A DNA stretch of 64,000 nt from WHSW01 sp963705955 (GTDB taxonomy: Bacteria > Actinomycetota > Thermoleophilia > Solirubrobacterales > 70-9), in assembly GCA_963705955.1 (NCBI GenBank), contig CAVPLH010000006.1, positions 620,001 to 684,000 of the forward strand. Reading direction: 5' to 3'. Position numbers and translations under genes: made by a program. Positions 50,082 to 58,210 of this stretch are shown here, piece by piece. Within the stretch, counting starts at the first letter, position 1, and each line of letters opens with the position of its first letter. The notes beneath the pieces were generated by a model. That model saw only the letters and a list, made by a program, of their open reading frames with translations. It was not told where the DNA came from and made no database searches.

Positions 50082-51033
50082 GCCAGGCTTCGACCGGCGT
50101 TCCGGTGCCCTGGGCCCGGCGGCGGATCGCGGTGATCGGAGGGGACGAGCGCGACCCCGAGATCGCCCGCCTCGCCGCCGAGACCGGGGCATCAGTCCAC
50201 GCGTTCGGCCTTCCGTGGCCGGAGGAGGGGATCCCCGGCGCGACCCTGGAGCGAGCCGCCTCTGAGGCCGCCGCGGGCGCCGACTACGTCCTGTTCCCCA
50301 TCCCGCTGGGGTGGGCCTCCAGCTGTACGCGCCGCACGCGGCGGAGCCGGTCACCGCGGGCCCGGAGCTCTTCGGCGTGATGGCGCCGTGGGCGCACGTG
50401 TTCCTCGGTCGGACCACACCAGAGATGCGGCAAGTGGCCGACGCGGCTGGGATCGCGCTCCACGAGTACGACCCGGACCGCGAGCTGATGCTGCTTCGCG
50501 GCCCGGCCATCGTCGAGGGCGCCATCCAGCTGGCCATCGAGCACACCGCCGTCACCATCAACGACGCGGACGTGGTCGTCGTGGGGTACGGCACCATTGG
50601 GTCGCTCCTGGCCCGAACCCTGCGCGCGCTGGGAGCCCGCGTCCGGGTCGCGGCAAGGAACCCGATCCAGCGGGCGGCCGCCCGAGCCGACGGGGCGACG
50701 CCGATCACGCTGGAGGAACTCCCGGCCGTCGCCCCGTCCGTGGACATGGTGTTCTCCACGGTCCCGGCGCAGGTGGTCGGGCGAGGCGTGCTCGAGCGCC
50801 TTCGCCCGGGCACGTTGGTCCTGGACATCGCTCCCCCGCCCGACCACGCCGACCTCGAGCTGGCCGCCGAGCTCGGCCACCGGGCAGTGTGGGCGCGAGG
50901 GCTCGGCCGACGCGCCCCGGTCACGGTGGGGAGGAGCCAGTGGATGGGGCTCCGACGGGCCATCGAGGGCATCGAACGCGAGCAATTGGAGCTCGAGGCG
51001 AACGAGTCGCGATCGGGATCGGCGGTCGGATGA
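50078..51033 (+). CDS. dipicolinate synthase subunit A (DpaA/SpoVFA)-like dehydrogenase, one frameshift
   Basis: From a GTG at 50078 overlapping the VOC stop. RRRIAVIGGDERDPEIARLA is a first Rossmann motif and FGLPWPEEGIPGA follows. Near 50303 one G restored joins FPIPLG to VGLQLYAPHAAEPV. Then come LFGVMAPWAHVFLGRTTPEM, VEGAIQLAIEHTAVTINDAD, VVVVGYGTIGSLLARTLRAL (second NAD(P) motif) and PGTLVLDIAPPPDHADLELA. The layout, including the TVEGAI..AIxHT segment, matches SpoVFA/DpaA of Bacillus, which helps make dipicolinate in sporulation. No DpaB is nearby and sporulation is not expected here, so a dehydrogenase role on a pyridine- or pyrroline-like compound is more likely. Confidence 0.8.
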
Positions 51034-52294
51034 GCGAGGAGTGGAGAACCCCCGACGTCGCCATCGTCGGCGGCGGCTCGGTCGGCCTCCTCGCCGCACT
51101 GGAGCTGGCCAGACGGGGGCTCAAGCCGGTGGTCCTGGAGCGGGCGGGTGACGTCCTGTCGGGCTGTTCTGCAGGCAGCGCGGGCCTGCTCTCGCCGGCG
51201 CACAGCGCCCCGCTGGCCTCGCCGGGGGCGGTCCGGGAGGGCCTTCGTCACATGCTCCGGCGCGACAGCCCCTTCTCCATGCGGCCCCGCCCCGGCCTCC
51301 TCCTGTGGCTGGCCCGGTTCATGGCCGCGGCGCGGCCGTCGCGGGTCGCCGCGGGCACCGCGGTCATCCGCGAGCTCAGCGTGCGGAGCCTGGAGCTCCA
51401 CGAGGAGCTGGCGGCCGACGGACTGGACACAGGCCTGCGGACGCTGGGGGCGATCAACATCTACGAGACCGCGGCGGCGTTCGACGGAGGCCGGGCCGAG
51501 GCGTCCGCGCTGGAGGCCCATGGGATCAAGTCACAGGTGCTCGACCCGGGCGAGGCGACCCGCCTCGAGCCCGCGGTCTCCGACCGGGTGGTGGGCGCCG
51601 TCTTCTACCCGGAGGAGGCGCACTGCGAGCCGGAGCGGTTCCTGCTGGCGGCCATGGAGGCGGCGATCGCCGCTGGCGCCGTCGTTCGGACCCGGGCCGA
51701 GGTGTTCGACCTGCGCATGCAGAACCGTCGGGTCGTCTCGCTGGCGACGACGGCGGGCGAGGTGCGCCCGCGGGAGGTCGTGGTGGCCAACGGCGTGTGG
51801 TCCGCCAAGCTGATGCGCCGGGCCGGGCTCTCGCTGCCGATCGAGGGAGGAAAGGGGTACCACCTCGATCTGGGCCGCGCCGAGACCGACCCGGTGGTGC
51901 CGGTGTACATCCAGGAGGCCCGGGTCATCGCCACGCCGTTCGACGACCGGCTGCGGCTGGCCGGTACGCTCCAGCTCACGGGCCTCGACATGCGCGTCGA
52001 CCGGGTCCGGGTGCTGGCCACGCTGAACGCGGGAATCCGGACCCTTCGCGGCATCGACGCCGCCCGGGTCACCGACGTGTGGCGGGGCATCCGGCCGGCG
52101 CGCCGGACGGCCTTCCCGTGATCGGCCGGTCGGCCCGGATCGACAACGTCGTCTTCGCCACCGGCCACGCGATGAAGGGCCTGCACCTGGCCCCGGGGAC
52201 CGGACGCCTGGTCGGCGACATCCTGTGCGGCACCGAGCCCATGCAGCCCCTCGAGCCGTTCAGCCCGGACCGGTTCGGATTCGTTCCTCGGTGA
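51030..52294 (+). CDS. FAD-dependent amine/D-amino-acid oxidoreductase (DAO family), one frameshift
   Basis: The ATG at 51030 overlaps the previous stop. DVAIVGGGSVGLLAALELAR is the FAD dinucleotide motif, LEPAVSDRVVGAVFYPEEAH and CEPERFLLAAMEAAIAAGA the middle, and VRPREVVVANGVWSAKLMRR the second FAD contact. The frame breaks near 52105; one base restored gives PDGLPVIGRSARIDNVVFAT and GHAMKGLHLAPGTGRLVGDI (the GH..G..L.P motif) to a stop at 52294. About 421 residues. The family includes sarcosine, glycine and D-amino-acid oxidases and dehydrogenases. In this island it could oxidise the released amino acid to glyoxylate or an imine. Confidence 0.85.
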
Positions 52295-52331
52295 GGACGT
52301 CGAGCGGCTCAACGACGCGACGGGAGGCCAG

Positions 52332-53444
52332 ATGAACCAGGACATCGTCGACAAGTGCGTCGCGGCGATGGAGGCGCACGACCTCGACGGGCTGATCGCC
52401 ATGTCGCCGGAGAACTTCGCCTACGTGGCCGGGTTCATCGTTCCGTCGCAGCCCGTGCTCCGATGGCGGCACGCGGCGGTCGTGGTGACCCGGGACGGCC
52501 GGACCTCACTGTACGCCGTGGACATGGAGGCCTCCACCGTCCGATCGCTCGAGCCCCAGGCCCACGTTCGAGTGTGGGAGGAGTTCGCGGAGGACGCCAT
52601 GCCGGTGCTGGCGGGCCTGCTCACGGACCTCGGGCTGCAGGCCGCCCGGGTCGGGCTGGAGACGGACTACCTGCCCGCCCGGGACATGGACCGGCTGACG
52701 CGCCTGCTCCCCGACGTGGCGTGGGAGCCGGCCCACCCGATCTTCAACCGGCTCCGCCTGATCAAGTCCCCGCGCGAGCTCGAGCTGATGGGTCGCCTGG
52801 CCCGGATCACGGACCGGTCCATCAAGGAGGCATTCGAGGCCGTGCACGCCGGCGATACCGAGATGGACCTGGCGGGGGCGGTGACCACCAACCTGTTCCG
52901 GCTGGGGGCCGACGACTTCAAGTGGTTGATCCTGGCCAGCGGGGAGCGCAGCCAGTACCCGAACGTGGGCCCGACCGACCGGGAGCTCCGGCGCGGGGAC
53001 CTCGTCCGTCTCGAGGTGTTCGGCCAGCTGGACGGCTATCACACGGGGATCTGCCGCACGGCGGCGGTGCAGGAGGCCCCTCCCGAGGCGAAGGAGATCT
53101 GGTCCACCATCGTCGAGTGTCGGGATCTCATCTGGGGAGGCATCCGCGACGGGGCCAGCGGGGCGCAGGTCTACGCGCGGGTCACCGATCGCTTCCGCGC
53201 GCAGGGATGGGAGCCGATGAGCTTCGTCGGACACGGGATCGGGCTGTTCGTCCACGAGGAGCCGTACATCGGCCGGTACGGGGACGCGGCGATCGAGGCC
53301 GGCATGGTCCTGGGTACGGAGCCGGTGCTCCTGATCCCGGACCGGTACGGGTTCCAGGTGAAGGACATCGTCGCCGTGGGCCGCGACGGGTGCGAGGTGC
53401 TCTCGGACGTCACCGCCACCGACGAGCTGTTCGTCATCGACTGA
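52332..53444 (+). CDS. M24 creatinase/aminopeptidase-P-fold protein lacking most metal ligands
   Basis: 370 residues, GGAGG before the ATG. The N-terminal creatinase domain (AMEAHDLDGLIAMSPENFAY) precedes a pita-bread domain (SPRELELMGRLARITDRSIK). In metallo-aminopeptidases the site is D, D, H, E, E. Here the first Asp is Glu (LVRLEVFG), the second is Gly (GYHTGICRTA), His (VGHGIGLFVHEEP) and one Glu (GTEPVLLIP) remain, and the last Glu is Lys (FQVKDIVAV). Creatinase also lacks the metal site, so a metal-free C-N hydrolase acting on a guanidino or amide compound is more plausible than a peptidase. Confidence 0.87.
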   Translation: MNQDIVDKCVAAMEAHDLDGLIAMSPENFAYVAGFIVPSQPVLRWRHAAVVVTRDGRTSLYAVDMEASTVRSLEPQAHVRVWEEFAEDAMPVLAGLLTDLGLQAARVGLETDYLPARDMDRLTRLLPDVAWEPAHPIFNRLRLIKSPRELELMGRLARITDRSIKEAFEAVHAGDTEMDLAGAVTTNLFRLGADDFKWLILASGERSQYPNVGPTDRELRRGDLVRLEVFGQLDGYHTGICRTAAVQEAPPEAKEIWSTIVECRDLIWGGIRDGASGAQVYARVTDRFRAQGWEPMSFVGHGIGLFVHEEPYIGRYGDAAIEAGMVLGTEPVLLIPDRYGFQVKDIVAVGRDGCEVLSDVTATDELFVID

Positions 53445-53458
53445 GGGAGGACGGGACC

Positions 53459-54268
53459 ATGGATCTGGGACTGGCGGGATCGAAGGCCATCGTCACGGGA
53501 GGCAGCAAGGGGATCGGCCGGTCCACGGCCCGCATCCTGGCGGAGGAGGGCTGCGACGTGGCCATCACCGCGCGCGACCAGGAGCGGCTGGACCGCGTGG
53601 CCAAGGAGATCGCCAACGACACGGGACGCACGATCGTCCCCCTGGTCGGCGACATGAGCGTCCAGGCCGACGTGGATCGCACGATGAGCGCGGCCATCGA
53701 GGCGCTGGGGCACGTGGACATCCTGGTGACCTCGGCCGGCAGCAGCCCCGGCGGGCTGCTCGAGGAGCTCACCGAGGCGGACTGGCTGAGCAGCATGGGG
53801 CTGAAGTTCATGGGGTACGTGCGGTGCTGCAGCGCCATCCTCCCCCACATGCGCGAACGCGGCTCCGGCAGCGTGGTCCTGGTGGTCGGCAACGACGGGA
53901 TCAAGTCCTCCTACTGGGAGCTCACCGCGGGGATCGCCAACGCGGCGGACATCAACGTGGCCACCGCTCTGGCGGAGCAGTACGGGCGCCACGGGATCCG
54001 GATCAACACGGTCAACCCCGGACCGGTGAACACCGACCGCTGGGATGGCCTGGAGAAGCGCTTCGCCCTCGACCGCAACGTGCCCCAGGACGAGGCACGG
54101 CGCATCGTCATGGAGACGCTGCCGCTGGGGAGGATCTGCGAGCCGGACGAGGTCGCCAACGTCGTGGCCTTCCTTGCCTCCCCCCGGGCGAGCTACGTGT
54201 CGGGCGCCCATGTCCTGATCGACGGCGCCCAGGTGAAGGGGCTCCTCGATTCGGGGCTCCACCGCTAG
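53459..54268 (+). CDS. short-chain dehydrogenase/reductase-fold protein, atypical active site
   Basis: 269 residues from the ATG at 53459 (GGGAGG upstream). KAIVTGGSKGIGRSTARILA is the TGxxxGxG cofactor motif, DMSVQADVDRTMSAAIEALG and VDILVTSAGSSPGG the next blocks, and EVANVVAFLASPRASYVSGA with LIDGAQ the end. The catalytic YxxxK is not seen: the region reads SSYWELTAGIANAADINVAT, with Ala and Asn where Tyr and Lys belong. Some SDRs in catabolic clusters share this change and may act as dehydratases, isomerases or binding proteins. It lies between the creatinase-like and the decarboxylase-like genes. Confidence 0.87.
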   Translation: MDLGLAGSKAIVTGGSKGIGRSTARILAEEGCDVAITARDQERLDRVAKEIANDTGRTIVPLVGDMSVQADVDRTMSAAIEALGHVDILVTSAGSSPGGLLEELTEADWLSSMGLKFMGYVRCCSAILPHMRERGSGSVVLVVGNDGIKSSYWELTAGIANAADINVATALAEQYGRHGIRINTVNPGPVNTDRWDGLEKRFALDRNVPQDEARRIVMETLPLGRICEPDEVANVVAFLASPRASYVSGAHVLIDGAQVKGLLDSGLHR

Positions 54269-54308
54269 CCTGCAGGACACGCACGATGCGGCTCGAAGCG
54301 GAGGCGAC

Positions 54309-55324
54309 ATGGCCGGACTGATCGACGTTCACTCGCACCACTACCCCGACAGCTACCTGGACGCGTGCCGCCGGGCCGACAGCGGCTTCACGCACTACAT
54401 CCGGGATGACGGGCGGCTGATCGTGCTGCAGGACGGCGCGGTCGGGCTCGCGGTCCCACAGCCGCTCCCTCCCCTCGAACACCGGATCGGGATGATGGAC
54501 GAGGCCGGAGTGGACGTGCAGGTCCTGTCGGTCTCGGCGCCCAACGTGTTCCGGCTCCCCGAGTCTCTGCGCATTCCGCTGACCCGGGACATGAACGACG
54601 AGTTCTCCGACCTCGCGGGGCGGGCCGATGGCCGGCTCCGGGTATTCGCCAGCATCCCCCTCCCCGCCGTGGACGCCGCCCTCGAGGAACTCGAACGGGC
54701 GCTGGCACTGCCCAACGTGGTCGGGATCGTCGTGTGTTCGAACATCGACGGCGTCAACCTCGACGACGACCGCTTCTCGCCCGTCTGGGAGGAGCTGTCC
54801 CGCGGGGGACGACCGTGTTCTGCCATCCGACGGTGGCCTGCTGCACGGACGGCCTCCGCGAGTACGCGATGGCCCTGGCCATGGGGTTCATGGCGGACAC
54901 CATGTTCGCGGTGGGGCGCATGGCGTACGCGGGGACGTTCGACCGGTTCGACGGGATCCGGTGGATCTTCACCCACCTGGGCGGGACCATCCCGTTCGTC
55001 CTCCCCCGGTACGACAACTACTTCCGTCAGTTCCCGGAATGCCGCGAGCACATCGACCGGCCCCCCTCCGAGATCATGCGCGGCCTCTACTACGACACGT
55101 GCACGATGCACGCCCCGGCGCTCCGGTGCGCGCTGGACACGCTCGGAGCCGACCGGCTGGTGTTCGGATCGGACTACCCGCACGTGCCGGGCGGGATCGA
55201 TCGGTTCGTGACGGTGCTCAACTCGGTCGGGCTCGGCGAGGAGGATCTGGCGATGATCGGCCGGCGGACGGCCGAGGAGCTGATCGGAATGTCGAATGGC
55301 GTCGCCGGGGGGCGTCCGGCATGA
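54309..55324 (+). CDS. amidohydrolase_2 (ACMSD-like) metal-dependent decarboxylase/hydrolase, one frameshift
   Basis: GGAGGCGAC precedes the ATG. LIDVHSHHYPDSY carries the HxH metal pair, and IGMMDEAGVDVQVLSVSAPN is typical of the ACMSD group. After EELSR the frame breaks in a G-run near 54805; one base restored continues RGTTVFCHPT (His), RWIFTHLGGTIPFVLPRYDN (His), LVFGSDYPHVPGGIDRFV (Asp) and a stop at 55324. About 339 residues. Relatives decarboxylate aminocarboxymuconate semialdehyde, resorcylate or similar acids with Zn or Mn. The stop overlaps the hydantoinase ATG by 4 nt. Confidence 0.83.
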
Positions 55325-56637
55325 GGACGCTCGTCCGCGGGGGACACATCGTCACCTCGGCCGCCTCGTTCGACGGCGACGTCCTGATCGACGGGGAGCG
55401 GATCGAGGCGGTCGGCTCACTCCCGGAGGCTCGGGCCGACCGGACCATCGACGCTGCGGGGATGCTGGTCCTCCCCGGCGGGGTCGATCCCCACACGCAC
55501 CTCGACGCCCCGCTGAAGGGCACCATCACCGCGGACGACTTCTACTCGGGGACCGTGGCGGCGGCCGTGGGCGGAACCACGACGATCATCGACTTCCCCG
55601 TTCAGGACAAGGGCCAGGACCCGCGGGCGTCCCACCAGGCGTGGTACGACCGCGCCGACGAGAAGGCTGTGGTCGACTGGGGCCTGCACCAGGTCATCAC
55701 GGACTTGCCGGACGAGTACTTCCCCGCACTCGACGAGCTGATCCGGGAGGGCTCCCCGAGCTTCAAGATGTTCATGGCCTACCCGGGCGCCCGCATGGTA
55801 GACGACGGCGTGATCTTCAAGGCCATGCGCCGAACGGCGGACAACGGCGGCTTCGTGCTCATGCACTGCGAGAACGGGCCGGTCATCGACGTCCTGGAGC
55901 GGGAGGCGCTGGCGGCGGGCCACGTCGACCCCGTGTACAACTCGGTGACCCGACCCCCGATCACCGAATCGGAGGCGACGGCCCGGGCCATCGCCCTGGC
56001 CGAGCTCGCCGGCGTGCCGATGTACGTGGTCCACCTCTCCGCTGCGCCGGCGCTGGAGGCGGTGGCGCAGGCCCGGGAACGCGGGCTCCCGGTGTACGCC
56101 GAGACCTGCGCCCACTACCTGCTGCTCACGGACGAGAAGCTGTCGGAGCCCGACTTCGGGGGCGCCAAGTACGTCATGTGCCCCCCGCTGCGAACGCCCG
56201 CGCACCAGGAGCGCCTGTGGAAGGGCCTGCAGACGAACGAGCTCCAGGTGGTGTCCACCGACCACACGCCGTTCCGATTCGAGGGACAGAAGGAGATGGG
56301 CCGGGGCAACTTCCCGAAGATCCCGAACGGCGTCCCGGGGATCGAATGGCGGACCGCCCTCATGTACCACTTCGGCGTGCGCGGGGGGCGGTTCGGCCTC
56401 ACCCGGTTCGTGGAGCTGATCGCCACCAACCCCGCGAAGCTCTTCGGCTGCTACCCGCGCAAGGGGGAGATCGCCCCGGGGTCCGACGCCGACCTGGTGG
56501 TGTTCGATCCCGACTGGGAGGTCACGCTCAGCGCGCGCACCCAGGCAACGCTCAGCGACTACAACCCGTACGAGGGGTGGGAGATCCGCGGCGCGGTCCG
56601 CACGGTGCTGCTGCGCGGATCGGTCATCGTCGACTAG
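55321..56637 (+). CDS. dihydropyrimidinase / D-hydantoinase family enzyme
   Basis: 438 residues from the ATG at 55321. LVLPGGVDPHTHLDAPLKGT has the HxH metal pair, SPSFKMFMAYPGARMVDDGV the carbamylated Lys, VLMHCENGPVIDVLEREALA and MYVVHLSAAPALEAVAQARE the two His ligands, and LQVVSTDHTPFRFEGQKEMG the Asp. This is a full binuclear metal site. The enzymes open hydantoins and dihydropyrimidines to N-carbamoyl amino acids, the substrate type of the isochorismatase-fold enzyme at 46388. It is coupled to the ACMSD-like gene. Confidence 0.93.
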   Translation: MRTLVRGGHIVTSAASFDGDVLIDGERIEAVGSLPEARADRTIDAAGMLVLPGGVDPHTHLDAPLKGTITADDFYSGTVAAAVGGTTTIIDFPVQDKGQDPRASHQAWYDRADEKAVVDWGLHQVITDLPDEYFPALDELIREGSPSFKMFMAYPGARMVDDGVIFKAMRRTADNGGFVLMHCENGPVIDVLEREALAAGHVDPVYNSVTRPPITESEATARAIALAELAGVPMYVVHLSAAPALEAVAQARERGLPVYAETCAHYLLLTDEKLSEPDFGGAKYVMCPPLRTPAHQERLWKGLQTNELQVVSTDHTPFRFEGQKEMGRGNFPKIPNGVPGIEWRTALMYHFGVRGGRFGLTRFVELIATNPAKLFGCYPRKGEIAPGSDADLVVFDPDWEVTLSARTQATLSDYNPYEGWEIRGAVRTVLLRGSVIVD

Positions 56638-56784
56638 GGGTCGTTCGTGGGGTCGCGAGGTCAGGGGCAGTTCCTTCAGCGCGGCGAGTCCATAGCGGTC
56701 CTGTGAGCAACCGCGGAGACGGACGACGCCCGCGCACGTCCTTGAGGGGCTCGACTTCGCGCTCACGGCTTACGCGGAGATCGG

Positions 56785-58185
56785 GTGCTCCGTGATGCCA
56801 CACTCGTCGTCGAGGGCGACCGCTTACTCGCGGTCGGGCCGACGGCTGAGGTGGCGCGTCTCTTCGACCCGACGCGAACGACACGTCTCATGGACGGCGC
56901 CGGGCTCGGCGCCACTCCGGGCTTCGTCGATACACACGTTCATCTCTCCGAGGCGCTGACTCGGGCGGGCTTCCCGGACTGCCTGGGGACCCGGGCGTGG
57001 GTCTTCCATTGGGTGATGCCGTTCTACGGCGAGCTCACGGCGGAGGATGAGCGCGTCTCGGTGGTGGTCGGCGCGGTCGAGATGCTGAGGTGCGGGACGA
57101 CGTGCTTTCTCGACATGGGGGCGCTGCGCGATCCCCGGATCACGGTGTCCGCACTCGCCGCCGTCGGAATTCGTGGGGTGACGGGGCGCCACGCCGCCGA
57201 CGTGCGGCCGGCGACCGTCCCGCGGGGATGGTCCGAGGCCATGATGAAGCGGCATTTCTTCCCGGACGCCGCAACCGCGCTCAAGGAGCTCGAGGCGTGT
57301 GTCCGGGAGCTGGATGGAGCCGGCGACGGCCGGATCAGATGCTGGGTCAACATCCAAGGCAAGGAGCCCTGTAGCGCGGAGCTGCACGTCGGTGCTCGCG
57401 AGCTCGCCGAGCAGCTCGGCGTGGGCACCACCTACCACATCGCGTCGACCGTGGAAGAGGCGCGCTTCGCCGAGCGGAGGTACGGCCACACACCCGTAGC
57501 CCGCATTGCAGCGTTGGATGGGCTCGGGTCGAACCTCGTGCTCGCCCACGCGACCGCTCTGGACGAGGAGGAGGTCGGCATGCTCGCGCAGCACGACACC
57601 AAGGTTGCGTTCTGTCCCGGGACGTCGCTGAAGCTCGCCAAGGGCGCCACTCGCGTCGGCAAGTACCCGGAGATGATGCAGCGCGATGTGACCGTCGGTC
57701 TCGGGACGGACGGTGTCTCGGCGTCAGGGAACCTCGACCTGAAGCGTCAGATGTACCTTGCCGCGGGTCTGTTCAAGGACTGTCGCCTGGATCCGACGGC
57801 CGTGGGAGCGCAGCGCGCGCTCCGGATGGCCACCCTCGACGGGGCCCGCGCGCTCGGGATGGAACAGGAAATCGGCTCGCTGGAACCGGGCAAGAAGGCG
57901 GACTTCGTCCTCTTCGACCTCGACCATTTCGAGTGGGCCGCCTACCAAGACCCGGTACAGGCGCTCGTGTGGTCGGCCAGCTCATCGAGCATCTGCCAGA
58001 CGTGGGTCGGTGGGCGGGCGCTGTTCGTCGACGACATCGTGACCACCGTGCCCGATGAATCGGCGCTGCGAGCGGAAGCCCGCGACCGCGCGACGCGATT
58101 GATCGCGGCGGCTCGAATTGATCGCCCAGACGTTTCGCTGGAGTCAACCGTGTACGCGTCAAGTCAGTTCGGAGACACATCCTGA
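56785..58185 (+). CDS. Atz/Trz-type amidohydrolase (cytosine/guanine/ring deaminase-like)
   Basis: 466 residues from a GTG at 56785. Metal motif GATPGFVDTHVHLSEALTRA (HxH), GTTYHIASTVEEARFAERRY (His), GLGSNLVLAHATALDEEEVG (His, Glu) and VTVGLGTDGVSASGNLDLKR (Asp) form the mononuclear site of the AtzA/TrzN/SsnA group. LEPGKKADFVLFDLD is the usual composite beta-domain end. Members deaminate or dechlorinate triazines, cytosine, guanine, creatinine or adenosine derivatives. The N-terminal beta strand seems short, so a start further upstream in a shifted frame is possible. It lies downstream of the hydantoinase in the same direction, about 150 nt away. Confidence 0.87.
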   Translation: MLRDATLVVEGDRLLAVGPTAEVARLFDPTRTTRLMDGAGLGATPGFVDTHVHLSEALTRAGFPDCLGTRAWVFHWVMPFYGELTAEDERVSVVVGAVEMLRCGTTCFLDMGALRDPRITVSALAAVGIRGVTGRHAADVRPATVPRGWSEAMMKRHFFPDAATALKELEACVRELDGAGDGRIRCWVNIQGKEPCSAELHVGARELAEQLGVGTTYHIASTVEEARFAERRYGHTPVARIAALDGLGSNLVLAHATALDEEEVGMLAQHDTKVAFCPGTSLKLAKGATRVGKYPEMMQRDVTVGLGTDGVSASGNLDLKRQMYLAAGLFKDCRLDPTAVGAQRALRMATLDGARALGMEQEIGSLEPGKKADFVLFDLDHFEWAAYQDPVQALVWSASSSSICQTWVGGRALFVDDIVTTVPDESALRAEARDRATRLIAAARIDRPDVSLESTVYASSQFGDTS

Positions 58186-58210
58186 TGCGCCCACAAGAGG
58201 GGACGTTGCA

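Noticed and set aside
50078..51033. DpaA homologue as evidence of endospore formation
   Set aside because: There is no DpaB, no other sporulation gene and a catabolic operon context. A dehydrogenase of another role is more reasonable.
55417..56766. A 449-codon minus-strand open frame opposite the hydantoinase
   Set aside because: A shadow of a fully supported enzyme gene with all metal ligands on the plus strand.
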